Shown here in pieces: positions 36,328-47,640 of a stretch of DNA of 64,000 nt. Position 1 is the stretch's first letter; every line of letters starts with the position of its first letter. The stretch covers positions 62,001 to 126,000 of the forward strand of contig JAGHQL010000036.1 in assembly GCA_020080175.1 (NCBI GenBank). Direction: 5' to 3'. The notes below the pieces were generated by a model, which was given only the letters and a program-made list of their open reading frames with translations, searched no databases and was not told the origin of the DNA. A program made the position numbers and the translations under genes. This DNA comes from Glutinoglossum americanum. Lineage: Eukaryota; Ascomycota; Geoglossomycetes; Geoglossales; Geoglossaceae.

Positions 36328-37413
36328 ATGGAATCTATTGTGAAGCCCATTTCACAGAGCTTACAGCACATACAACGCATGCTCAATCGCCTACTTCCCT
36401 TCACCAGACCAGGCACGCCGCTTATCCAGGATATCCTGCACTCTGTCGTGCTGGCTTCAATCATCTACTTTGCCCCGCGAATATTAGAAAAGCAGTTAGA
36501 ACGAGATACTCGGAGAGAGGCAATTCCACCTCAAGATAAAGAAACAGTGTTGGAGAATGAGGTAACAGGCGCGGAACAGCGTCTCGAAGGGAGCGACGCT
36601 GAAGCCGAAGGGCACCAAGATCTAGAAGGCCATGAAGACATCCAGTACTACCCCACCGACAGCGACACCGCCGACAATGCCATCGACCATGCCAATCCTC
36701 CACCACAAGCCCACCCTCAACAACCCACCGACACCGCTGATACCGCCACTACTGACGCCACAGCCCCCCGCACCCGCACCATCGGCAAAAAGAAAGCCAA
36801 ATCCCTAGCCCGCAAAGACCAAACCCGCGCCTACCACGAATTCCAACGCCAACAAGGCGAAGCCCAGCGGGCCCGAGACCGCGAAATAGAAGCCTCCCTC
36901 GCGGCCTCCCTCGCAGAGGAAAAACACCGCCGCGCCCTCCTCGAACAAGACCTCCAGGAAAAACGCCGCCAGGAGCGCCAATCGAAACGCGACCAGGACC
37001 GCTCCCGCCGCGAACAGGACGCCGAGCGCAAGGCAAGAGCCATCTCCCTCGTCCATCAGGGCCTCCGGTCCCACGGCTACGTCAGAATCTCAGAGCTCGT
37101 CAAGACCGTCGGCGGCGGCGGCGACGACGGCATCGACTCCACGTGGGTCGAACGTCTCGTGCGCGCGGAAGGCATGCTCGGCCTCCAGACTTCCGGGTCC
37201 TCGGAGTCGACTGACGCCCTGACGATGCTCACGTCTACCGGCTACATCGTCCTCGTCACGAACACCGACCTCCAGGAAGCGTACCAGCGCGCCCTCAATC
37301 TCCCATCGGGATCCGACGATGGGAAGGTGAGTTACGAGGCCGTGGGAAGGGTGTTGGAGGAGGGGCTTCTGGAGAGGGGGACAGGTAAAGGGGGAGGAAT
37401 AATCCGAGTCTGA
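36328..37413 (+). CDS. DDRGK1-like membrane protein (TM, charged coiled coil, C-terminal winged helix)
   Basis: Intronless 361-residue frame. Near residues 30-52 a hydrophobic segment (IQDILHSVVLASIIYFA) would anchor it in a membrane. An acidic, Pro/Thr-rich disordered stretch follows, then about 100 residues of almost uninterrupted Arg/Lys/Glu/Gln helix (about residues 165-240), strongly predicted to be a coiled coil. The C-terminal domain (ISLVHQGLRSHGYVRISELV, WVERLVRAEGMLG, ALTMLTSTGYIVLV) resembles the winged-helix/PCI-like end of DDRGK1/UFBP1, the ER adaptor of UFMylation. The literal DDRGK residues are not present. Because ascomycetes generally lack the UFM1 pathway, the role is open. 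Codon third positions in the coiled-coil part are GC-rich compared with neighbours. Confidence 0.6.
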   Translation: MESIVKPISQSLQHIQRMLNRLLPFTRPGTPLIQDILHSVVLASIIYFAPRILEKQLERDTRREAIPPQDKETVLENEVTGAEQRLEGSDAEAEGHQDLEGHEDIQYYPTDSDTADNAIDHANPPPQAHPQQPTDTADTATTDATAPRTRTIGKKKAKSLARKDQTRAYHEFQRQQGEAQRARDREIEASLAASLAEEKHRRALLEQDLQEKRRQERQSKRDQDRSRREQDAERKARAISLVHQGLRSHGYVRISELVKTVGGGGDDGIDSTWVERLVRAEGMLGLQTSGSSESTDALTMLTSTGYIVLVTNTDLQEAYQRALNLPSGSDDGKVSYEAVGRVLEEGLLERGTGKGGGIIRV

Positions 37414-37918
37414 TCCGGGGTTGACGGGGGGCTCATCGATGGGAATTTGGGTGGGTTCATCTTAGAATGGGACATTAGGAGTTTATTGGGCTAGAAACGG
37501 ATAGTTAGTTTAAAAAGAAATCTCATCAAGGCAAAACCCTCCATTGGTAGGAGTAACTCCCTTCCTATGCTTCCAACAGATACGGGGCACATAGACTCAG
37601 GGAGTGTCTCCATACCCGCTGAAGATGCACAGCAACGACGATTCACCCACGGAAGGGATCCCCCAAGGTACACAGCAAACAGGGTCCCCTCTCCCATCAC
37701 GCTTTCCCAAACCACTAAAAGAAAAGGGTCTCTCGATTGCTAAGAAATGCTGCTTCAAAAAAAAAAAAGGGGGGGGGGGAAGCCAAAAAAAAAACAGCGC
37801 AATGGTATCATGCCCCGTCCCATCCTTTCCCAACAAAGACCAAGGAGAAATAGGAGAAGAGTAAAAAAAAAAGAAATCACCCCACCCTTCCCTTCCCCAT
37901 ATACAACCAGACCCTCAA
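37414..37918. other. Intergenic between convergent genes, homopolymer-rich
   Basis: About 500 bp between the stop codons of the DDRGK1-like and DH-domain genes. It contains several mononucleotide runs around 37757-37795 (A then G then A) and near 37865. No gene recognised; probably 3'UTRs. Confidence 0.5.
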
Positions 37919-40900
37919 CTAATACCTCAACTTCCCCACCAACGAAAACGTATACGCGGTCTCAGCCTCCGTCTTCATCTGTAACCACAAACCCCTCCAA
38001 TCAGCATGCATTCTAAGCGCAGGCACCAGCGACGAGCAAACAACGTACCTGTATCATATAGACCCTCGTCTTCCCCCCAACCCCGCCCCTCGCAGCAGGG
38101 ACACTCTCCACCTCCCCATCCTCCCCGATCCTCTCCTCCCAAACACTCAATGCGATGCCCGTCCTCGCCACGCGCTCAAAACAGCTCTCCCCGAGGCAAA
38201 CATCAAGCAGCGGCGGAGAATTCGCATTCTTGCTCGCAACCAGGATCCTCTTCTCCTCAGGGTGATGTTGGTGTGGGCTGCCGGGCTTGTTATCTAGGGA
38301 GGGCCGCATGATGGTCAGACGTGCGGAACCCATGTCTCGCCATCTACTCGCAGTTTCGCGGCAGTAGAGACGGATTTTGGTATTTGAGAGGCCGATCGGG
38401 GAGCCTTTGTTGGGATCCTCGTCTGCGACGACGGGGGGTGTAGTTGTGCCGTTTCCGCCACTACCGCCGCTAGTGCCGTCACCGAAGTTGGAGCTCGCTC
38501 CTGAAGAGGAGGTTGCGGTGCTACCGGTGCGACTTCCGTTACGGGAGCTGATTGTTGACCTCGAGATGTTGAAGAGCCTACCGCCATTCCCAAAGCGTTT
38601 GAGCGCTGAGAAGGCAGACGTGAAACTACCTATGCTGCTCTCTGAGCTAGCTATACTAGGTGCTATAGCTCCGGTAGCGCGATAACTGCTCTTGTTTGAG
38701 CCCCAACCCCAGATACTGCTCGCTGCACGGACAGAGTTGCGTCGATCCATAAAGGGGTTTAGGCCATCAGCCTGAGGGATGGCATTCTGAAGAGCGATAT
38801 ACTTTGGATTATGAATGCGAGAGGTATTGATGGCCCCGTAAAGAGCCTCGCACTCCTCAGGGCTACGGGATCGAAACATGATGTTATTCCCAAACTTGAT
38901 TTTTGACTCTCCTATCGGCGGCGAGCGGATTGATATGTCAAGAGCAGTACCGCGGCGAAGAGGCACCAAAGGCGTGAGCTCCAGAGCTACAAGGGGTTGC
39001 CGAGCATTATCACCGCTATATTCCATATCCGAGGACGACGTTGGTCTCGAATGTGCCCCATCCATCTGGAAAGCCTCAATAAGCCCAGGGTTGATAACAA
39101 TACTACATTCATCAGGGTGAAGAGGCTCCCAAGAACCCTTCTCTGACCACGCAAAGATACTCGCAATCGCCTTGGAAGGTTTGATTGATTTCAAGGGTCT
39201 GGCTGGAGGGGTCTGCTGTGTAGGACTAAAATTGCCATTCGGCAAAGAGTAGATCGAACAGTGCGGAGAGGCTTTGCCGAGAGCTCTCAGAGCAGCCATT
39301 GGTAGAAGAGGGGTGGGCGCATCGCCATCCTCTAGTTCTTCCTCTTCAGAGGATTCAGAAAATGAAGAGCCGTCTTGCTCCTCCGCGGGGGATTCCTCAG
39401 ATTCAGATGTAACGGATGAGGATGCAGTCGATGGTTCATATTCGTGTTTGAGAGGTGATGATGAACGTCGACGTCTACCAGCCTGTTGGGCAGAGCTGGG
39501 GTATCCCAGCGCTGGTGTCTTTGAACCTTTCAATTGGACGGGGCTCGGGCTATGAGGAGGAGGTGGTGGCGGTACATCCCCCCGACCCAATTCGGATTTT
39601 ACCGGCAATTCAGGCTGCTGTTCCCATGCCGATTTCTTGCTAACGACCGATGTACCTCGATCCGGTGAACTGAGGGGAGATCCAAGCACAGCCGCTTCAC
39701 TTGACAATCGTGAAGGCGACCTAGGGGGCGTGACTGGGTCAGCCTTCCGAGTTTTGGCGATTGTTGGCAGATCCAACGCAGGGATAGCTGACGGAGAGCG
39801 ATGCTTCGTGATCGGGAGGCCACCGGGGGGGCTCTCCTCCTCAGACGATTCAGAACTTGCCTCTCTCTTAGGAGCAGCAGGCGTTCTAGGCCCCGAAATA
39901 ACATCTTCCTCCTCTCCGTAAGTCAGCCGAGAATCCCGGGTGGACGGTCTCTCGACTCTGCCAGGGGCGTGTGTAGGAAGAGAAACCGTTATTTCTTCTC
40001 CACGCGACACCCGAATCTTCGAAGACGCAATCGGTATCTCACGGGCAGGTGAGGGTGTCCGCTTCTTGCTAGGAAGCCGAGTTGTAGGCGAGGGACTACG
40101 ATCCGCTACTTCCTTGCCCGAACGGTGGGTGATCGGTGAGGGAGTACGGGGGTTATCATCCAAATGTCGTGAAGACCTACGCTTCGGTGGTGAATCGTCA
40201 TCATAGCGAGGGTGCCTCTTAGCTTTCCATCGCTTAAGGGTGGACGGAGGGGGTCGACCACCAGCCATCATCATGGCTTCGTTCAGATCCTTAGGAGGAC
40301 GGTATCGTGGTTCTGACGCGTACTCTGGCTGCCTAGATGTCTTCCGTGATGGTGGGGATATGGAGAAATCCCTTAGTGACCCTGACGGCTCTCGAGATAC
40401 TGGTGACACCGGCGAGTCATCCTGGGCAGGCGATGAGGGTTCGCACTTCTCGGGTGTCTCTAGCGTAGCTCTATGGCTACTACGAGGAGATGCGCTCTCG
40501 CATCGACCATAAGAAGGCAGGGGAACACCATGATTGCGATCTACGTCATCCACCTCAGCGAAGCTCGCAGTCGAATCAACGTCTTCCTCTACCGGCTCCA
40601 TATAACTCCGTGTGCGCTGGCGGGTAGGAATCGCCATCCCACTGTTATCCATCCTCCTCGAAACGGGTCTTGCTTGTTCACCAATTGGAACATCAATATC
40701 CCTAGGGTTCGGCATCCTTGACTTCCCAGGCGACTGTGGTTGGTCGCTGAGAAAAGATGGTGATGGTGGGTGCAACGGCCGGCTATCCTTAACTACGAAA
40801 GACGGACGACGGGTGATTTCTGGTGGGACGGGCGTCAAACCCAACATCTTCACCCACTCAAAGCCCACCTGTTCGTCAATGTTGTGTAGAATAAGCAGCT

Positions 40901-43900
40901 CCTGCCACTCCATCCCCCGCCCATGGTATCCTCTGATCATGATAACAATCTCTCCCTTTAAGCTACCATTCCTCGCTGAAACCCTACCGAAAGCCACAGG
41001 CGGGAACAACAGCCACCGCCCAGTACCATCGACCTCACAGATAAGTAAGTCACCACCGTTTCCGCGATCCGGTGCATCGTCTCGAAGTATAATCTCAACC
41101 TTACAGTCCATTCGCTGCCCACTGGAATGTTGCAGATCCATACTGAAGATATCTCGCGCTCGTACGCGACGCGTGCAATCGACGCTCACACCAGTCAACG
41201 GACCAAGTGTGCGAGGATCGCGCGTTCTAGTCGCGTCAATGTTTGCGGCGGCCTCGTCTTCAAGTCTTGATCGCTCTTCATTAGCGCGGCGGCGCGCGTC
41301 TATGACCAAATTTTGGTATCTTGTCGCTTGCTCTTCTGCACCAGGTGATGGCCTGATATAATTAATGCCCTAAAGCCCCTTTTTAGAAATCCTCTTACTC
41401 AACCAACACAATCAGATAAACTACATACCTTTAAAGTCTTGGCCAAATACTTCAGCCGTACCAGAGGCCTCTTGAGGAGAAAGGCTACATCAACCCTCTC
41501 CCCATCACCATCGATCACATCACCGTTCTCATTACGGGGTAAGCCGTTGAAAACAGACTGCTCGTCTGGGGCTGAACGCCCTTCGTTTCCAGGTGCAAGG
41601 TTGACTACAACATCTTGAAATCCCAACCTCCAAGCTTTCAGATACTCAGAATAGGCCTTCTGTGATTCGTTAGCCCATCTCAGCAGTTCATCGACGTCAT
41701 GAACCGGTATCTTCTTGTGCAGCGCCTTTAGCCTCTCCAGCGCAATACCCATCTCAATTATTGGACGAGTGAAGTTTGAATCATCCTTGCGGGAGTCCGC
41801 GGCACGGTTGAATAATTCCGCAACTACCGCCGAATCGGATTTCGAAAGTGCACAGGTCAGCAGCACAGGGATGACACCGTCAACAAGCGTCCGCAGCTCT
41901 CGCATATATTTCGTCTCGTCGGTTGCGAGCTCTCTCAGAAGGTCACCAATAGTGGCCGTAGCAAGTCTGCTCCGATTGGTTCTGATACTCCTAGCAGATC
42001 GGATGCTCTTGCTCCCTCCTCTAGGAAGAGAGAGAACGGATATCAGATCCGCGTGAGTCGTCAACCGGCGTTTCAAGTTTGATTTCTTGCCCGGGATTTC
42101 TGGTATCCCCGTATTGAATGCATCTCCAGCCTCTGATTCATGCAGTTCCCCATGATTGGTCCTTATTGATTGCTTATCCCCATTAAAGGTAACCTCAGAA
42201 GTAGCAGGTACCGCGGGCTCTGCAGGAGGTGTGGTCGCTCTGACATTCAGTGTTTCGACAGATGCAATTGTTGATAATCGCTTTTTCAGGGTCGACGGTA
42301 GCCCAGCGAACTCATCCGATTGCAAATCAATTATCGGGCTAGTGGCACCGGCTTGGGGTTCAGCTGCGAGCGAAGAAGTAGAACCTTCTACTTCTTGCAC
42401 AGAGGGCTTATTGACCGGCGAAGACTGACGCTTCTCTCTAGTAGGAGATGGCGACCCTCGTTTCGCGCCAGCTCTTTTCAAATTCGGCGACACAAGCTGT
42501 GGAGCGGTCTCAATAATATCTAGGATCTCTTGAGCTGGGGATTTCGAACGGATGCGTTCCGATGGCAAGTCTGTATCGGCTACCACGGGGCTATCATGAT
42601 GTCTGCGTTGAGTTAATTCCGAAGACGACACAAGCTGCGGGTTGCTCTCGAGAATTTCAAGAATCTCCTGGGCCGGAGATTTCGGGCGAGTGTTTTCTGG
42701 TGATAAGGTAGTATTAGCAGCTATAGAGCTATCGTGATATCTGTGCCGTCTCGATTTCGAAGGCGACATATGTACATCGACTTCCTCCTCTTTCACGACA
42801 GGTAAGGGTTCTGGCTGTGATATCTCAGACGGTGGCATCTCAGGTACCGTAGGGTCATGAGGGGGGTCAACGAATGGGTCAGGAGTCGCTGAAAGCCATG
42901 CTTCAATTCTACTCCCAGGAGGGCGAGGCGTCGGCTCGGGGGTCCTAACGCTCCTCAGTGCCCTTTTGCTCTCATCGTATATTTCTTTCAAAACGCTAAT
43001 CTTAGTTGCCTGCACCTTTGGTTTCGGGCGCTCCTCGACAGCCGGAGACTCTCGTGGCCTTGGTGAATGTTCGGGCGTCCTCGACTTTTGTCGGCCACTT
43101 TTATAACGTCTAGTTTTCCCCTCCGCTGGAGGAGTCTTGGGCTCTCTTGGTGACATCTCTGGAGTCTTTTCGACATGCTCGTTAGACTTTCTACGGCTCC
43201 TAGAAGCAGTTGGCGTGGCTTTTTGTGGCGGTCTATCTTCGTCAGTTTGGCCACCACTCCTAGACCCGGGAGAGCGTCTTAGATCCTCCGTAGACCTTTG
43301 GGGTTTAGGGTGGCCTGAGCCTCGCCGCCTAGAGCCGTAAGTGCGAACGCCACCACTACCCCGGGAGTGTCTTGGCGAAGGACTATCTTCATCGGTATGG
43401 CCACCACTCCTAGACCCAGGAGAGCGCCTTATATTCTCCGTAGACCTTCGAGGCTTCAGGCGACCTGAGCCTTGCCGCCCCGCGCTATAGATGCGTACAC
43501 CATCTTTGCCCATGGAGCGTTTTGGCGAGGGACTGTCTTCGTCGGTATGGCCACCACTCCTAGACCCAGGAGAGCGCCTTGTTTCCTCCGTAGACCTTCG
43601 AGGCTTTGGGCGACCCGAACCTCGCCGCCTTGCGCTATAAATACGTCTACCACCTTTGCCTGGGGAGCATTTTGGCGAGGGGCTGTCTTCATCTGTGTGG
43701 CCACCACTCCTGGATCCAGGAGAGCGCCTGATATCCTCCGTAGGCCTTCGAGGCTTCGGGCGATCCGAGCCCCGCAGTCTTGTACTGTAAACGCGTATGC
43801 CATCGTTATCCAAAGAGTATTTAGAACCTGCCCCATCGCCGTCTTGCCTCTTTGCACCATAAACTCGATTACCATCACCATCCAACGAGGCCTTTGAAGC

Positions 43901-44788
43901 CTTCCTATCAACACCATCACGCCTCTTTGTCTGATTCTCTTTGCCCTCCTCATCCACCGAGGTCTTCGAAACCTTCTTCCCATCACCTTCCCCCTTCCTC
44001 GCACTATAAACCCGAATACCACCATCATCCGCCACGGCTTTAGAAGCCTTTCTAGTATCACCCTCCCGCCTTTTCGTAACATAAACCCGAATCCCGTCGT
44101 TATCTAACGAGGCCTTCGGGGACGCTTTATCATCGTCCACCCGCTGTCTTCGCTCCGATTCCTCGCGTATAGGCTTGACTCTAATTCCATCATCTGGTGG
44201 GACGCCTGGAGATCGATCCACTTGCTTGCCCTTCCCAGACACACGCCTTGGGGGCGACGATTTCTTCCGCCAATGGCCGTCACTAACGACCCTCTTCTTT
44301 GGCGTCACTACCTCATCCTTTGGTTCTCCCTGCTCTTTCTCCTCAGCCATTCTCTCCTTTCTCCTCTCCCGCCTGTACCGCTTCCTCAGAACTTCTATGT
44401 CTGTTTCCTCATCCTCGCTTCCCTGAGCTGTCCTTGCGCCAACCTCACTAACCACGGGAGTCGCCTCGGGGGGATAAACCACATCCCGTTGGGTGACCAC
44501 GCCGCCGCCTTGCGACTGCCATTTCCTCACCCTCTCCCTCACACTATTCGTATCGTATGGCCCGAGCGGCTTTCCCAAATCGAGGGTCTGTCGTTTCGCC
44601 TTTGCTCCCTCTCGTCTTATTTCCGCTGACACAGCCGCGCGGTCCTCGAGGTCGTTGGAGGAACGGCGTTGGATGGTTATCGGTCGACCGAGAAGCGCGG
44701 CAGCTAGGAAAGACGTCGTACGAATCGGCGCTATGTCAATCTTCTGCCCCGGAGATTTGTGCTGCGGGGTTGTCGGGGAGGGCGCCAT
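37919..44788 (-). CDS. Very large DH (RhoGEF-like) domain protein with tandem repeats
   Basis: Predicted 2,246-residue protein from exons 44788-41429, 41369-38049 and 37978-37919. The final 19-codon exon (MKTEAETAYTFSLVGKLRY) is linked by a good donor (gtacgt) in phase 0. Residues about 225-520 are charged, Arg/Ser/Gly-rich tandem repeats (separate entries). At about residues 945-1130 there is a Dbl-homology domain (LATDETKYMRELRTLVDGV), running over the first splice (RPLVRLKYLAKTLK/GINYIRPSPG), followed by a PH-like region (MEWQELLILHNIDEQ). The rest is Pro/Ser-rich, with a second conserved block at the C-terminus (FRSRSPEECEALYGAI; KIRLYCRETASRWRDMGSARL). Fungal orthologues are often labelled SRm160/300-like from RS-rich composition alone. 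A Rho-GTPase exchange role is inference from the DH domain; the target is unknown. Confidence 0.82.
43231..43830 (-). repeat. Coding minisatellite, four 150-bp units
   Basis: Four tandem units of 150 bp lie inside the DH-protein gene. The anchor ccaccactcc recurs at 43251, 43401, 43551 and 43701, exactly 150 bp apart. Each unit encodes 50 residues with the core SPGSRSGGHTDEDSPSPK and RxYSxRxxGSGRxKPRRSTE. Units differ by scattered substitutions but keep frame. Identity is highest between the inner units, as expected for expansion by unequal exchange. Confidence 0.9.
43831..44110 (-). repeat. Older coding repeats, about four units of 72-75 bp
   Basis: Just N-terminal to the 150-bp repeats, degenerate units of 24-25 codons recur with the pattern KASLDxDGIRVYxxKRxxGD. 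The DGIRVYS core also occurs inside each 150-bp unit, so the longer repeat seems to have arisen from one of these shorter units plus flanking sequence. Confidence 0.7.
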
Positions 44789-45890
44789 TGCCTAGCCAGG
44801 ACATCTGTTAGTTTCTGCTTCCGGTACGACCTTCACCATTGCAAATGGAATGCGCAAGCCAGCATGCAAGGGCTCACATTCTCGACGTGGAATTGACAAC
44901 AGACCTCTCAGCAATCGGCTCCGAATAAGAACACTCCCCGAACCTCCACCTTTCTCTCCCTTTCGTTAATGTCACCAAGACGGGTTGCAGCCAAGAAAAC
45001 AAAACCCTCAGCTGTACCTCAGTATATCGGAAACGCTATAGACAAAAGGGTCCCCGGGATCGCAGAGTTGAAGCTTTCCTGAAGGAAGCGGAATGCTGGG
45101 TGTCACAAAACAATGAGCCAACCAACCAAGTCCCGCTCGGGAAAACAATGCAACCAAAACACACCAACACACCTGCAGGAACCCCCGCCCGCCACCAAGA
45201 AACCAGTCAATCAACCCAGCATGTGTCGAACTAAAGTCATGCACACGCACGAATACAGTTCGAAACGACGCGCAATCCTCTCGAGATTCAAGATTCCCTT
45301 TTCCTTGGCTCGTGAAGACGAACGCTTCGATGGTGTTCCTCTCTGGCCCTCTATTCTATTTTCTACTGTTTGTTTTGTTTTGGGGCGCGACGGCAACCGA
45401 GCAACAGCGCAGCAACGTACCGTAGCAATATTGCACTGGGCAGCCTCAGGCTCCAAAACAGGAAGCCCTGGTAGAGTGAGGCGAATGGGGTTCCCGCACT
45501 ACAAAATCAATAAAACCACGAAATAGGAAGTCGCCTCCGAGGCTTCTACAAGTCGATGTGCCGAGCACGCGGTGGACACTCATCGCCTCGCTCAAATGTA
45601 ACTGCTACCATTGATTTCATCGGGCGCGGAACCAACGAATCGGGTATCTTGAAACAACACAACCTTGTTCTGCAGCTGTCATGTACCAAGTACAATGTTG
45701 CCCTTGCACTATTAAACGATAGACACTTGGCCAGGCCACATCTCGTTCCCGTTATCCAAAGTTGCCATGTTGTTCCTCTAGCTCTACATACTATGCAGTA
45801 AACAGTAAAGCACGGACAATCGCCGCTTGCACCACATGTCTAGGAAGTAGCCCATGCGCTTCTCAGAGTAGTCCTAGCAAAATATCGCGC
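44789..45890. other. 1.1-kb region without recognised genes
   Basis: The segment lies upstream of the DH-protein gene (minus strand) and downstream of the sterol isomerase gene (minus strand). Overlapping frames at 45008-45250 and 45113-45526 have no family resemblance. It presumably contains the DH gene promoter and 5'UTR. No tRNA, repeat or mobile-element feature seen. Confidence 0.45.
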
Positions 45891-46928
45891 CTAATTCCCC
45901 TTCTTCGTCGCGCCATTGACTTGCAACGTCTTCGACACCCTATCTATCGCCTTAAACGCCCTAGCACACGCACCGGAACTGTTATAAAGCAGCACTTTTT
46001 GCAGCATCAACCACCTGTCAGCCATCCATCGTCACGAAACAACGCATCACAACACCCAGGTGGGCACGCAACTCACCTAAGGGGATAATAATCCAGAAGA
46101 TATTCATAAAAAAGTAATAAAACCAGAAGTAGTACGGCTCCGGACGACAATACGTCACGCCTTTATAATAGTGATCGAACATCGACGTGGCGAAGTAGAG
46201 GACGTCGCCGTAGAGTTGCCCTAGCGCCACAATTATCTGTATCGGATGGCGGAGAGGGTGCGACGTTGCGATCATGCTAGCGACGAGGAAGCTGAGAGGG
46301 CCCCATGCAACCTAGTGGCTCACAACGGTCATGGTCAGCGTGAAGATTCCGAAGGCGGACAGGTAGGACAGGTGAGGAAGTAAGTACAGCAGTAATAGTC
46401 TCCATGCACAGGACAAACGGGTCGGACGTGAGGTATCGCGAGTCAGACAACGAGTATTCCTTCCACAACTGCCCGAAGACATCCATCGTAGAACCCATAC
46501 GCGCGTGGTTCAGCACAAAGTATCCTATACCCCCACCCTCCGTCAGCCGCCATCGCCGTCGTAGAGGCACCACAGGAGCTCAACGACAACCACCATCACA
46601 TACCTTCAAAGAAGAAATGAATAAACCCCGCTAAACAAACACGCCAACACCCCAATTAGCCCCATCTCCCCCCCCCCCAAAAAAAAAAAAGGGCCACGGA
46701 AAACTCACACAACACAAACCACAAAATCGCCGCCTTCTCTCCGCGCCCTAACCCGGGATTCACCTTCCCAACAACCGCCAACGTCACAGCAAAGATCGCC
46801 GTAACCCCCCCGCCAAAAATCATCAGCAGATTCACCACCGATTGCTCATTAGCTAGATACCCCACAACCTTCGCCTCGGGGGGATAATAGGGGTGAAGCG
46901 GCGCCGCGGGGGCTCTCATCGACACCAT
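45891..46928 (-). CDS. EBP-type sterol delta8-delta7 isomerase (EXPERA domain)
   Basis: Emopamil-binding-protein family enzyme of the ER that shifts the sterol C8 double bond to C7. Five exons: 46928-46709, 46630-46604 (a 27-nt microexon), 46524-46388, 46311-46077 and 45994-45891, giving 240 residues, a normal size. The sequence closely follows animal/plant EBP: GFIHFFFEGYFVLNH, FGQLWKEYSLSDSRY and CMETITA/VAWGPLSF. The His and Glu of the first motif and the Glu of CMETITA, which are catalytic in human EBP, are all present. Then come HPLRHPIQIIVALGQLYGD and a last helix ending in a basic tail without a clear KKxx signal. Most fungi rely on the unrelated Erg2; whether this one acts in ergosterol synthesis or in addition to Erg2 is unknown. 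Confidence 0.92.
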
Positions 46929-47640
46929 GCTGTCTTTCTATCCTTCCGATTTTCTATTTATTTTTTTTTAATCGACCGAGCCAACCGAGAGCTAAGAGGA
47001 GCAAAAAGCGGTGGCGGGATGGAGGTTCGTCGACGTTGTATGCAATGAATGTACTTGGTGTTTCGTTGCGAGGTAGGTCGCGCGAGAGAGGATGGCTCAC
47101 GGGACTTTTTTTTTCTTCTCCCCTGTTAAAGGGGTTGGTCGCGTTTGAAATGCTTATTTATCCCCCGGCCTCTTCGCGGCTGCATGCATGGTAGTGCCTG
47201 TAATCTTGGTGATTTTATAAGGGAGGGTTTGGCTGCTCGGAGGCATTTCCACATTAGCACCACCCGGCCTTGGAACGAGCATCTGAATTTAATACATGTG
47301 CTAAGTTCAGTGCCGGAAACTGATAAGCTGCGGGATTGTCTCCGGGGCCTGGTGCGTGATCGTCAAAGTGACAAAGTAGAGTTTGCGGAATTAGAACATC
47401 AGTTCACATGGTTATAAGATTGTTCGCAGATAGACATATCTAATAAGATCTAGGGCTAATCACCGCACCACCACGATTTTTGAAAGTACAGAGCATTAAC
47501 TCGCATACCAGGATTTGACACTTCTCGGAATGAACGTGTTGGAGTTGGGTCGAGCGTTTGATTCTTTTTAGCTCATCCCGTAAGCACTTCAGCTATATAC
47601 ACCTACGGTTGCGACCTAGTGTCATTTTCCTATGGTCTCT
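46929..47640. other. Intergenic, promoter side of the EBP gene
   Basis: About 710 bp. The part next to 46928 must hold the EBP promoter and shows T/A runs near 46965 and 47108. The 90-codon plus-strand frame at 47145-47417 has no family resemblance and no ATG context of note; I treat it as chance. Confidence 0.4.

Noticed and set aside
38013-38048. C-terminus VRCLLVAGACA of the DH protein by read-through
   Set aside because: A good donor at 38048 and an acceptor at 37979 give a conserved-looking end in the proper phase.
47145-47417. 90-codon plus-strand frame
   Set aside because: No family resemblance; lies in the presumptive promoter side of the EBP gene.
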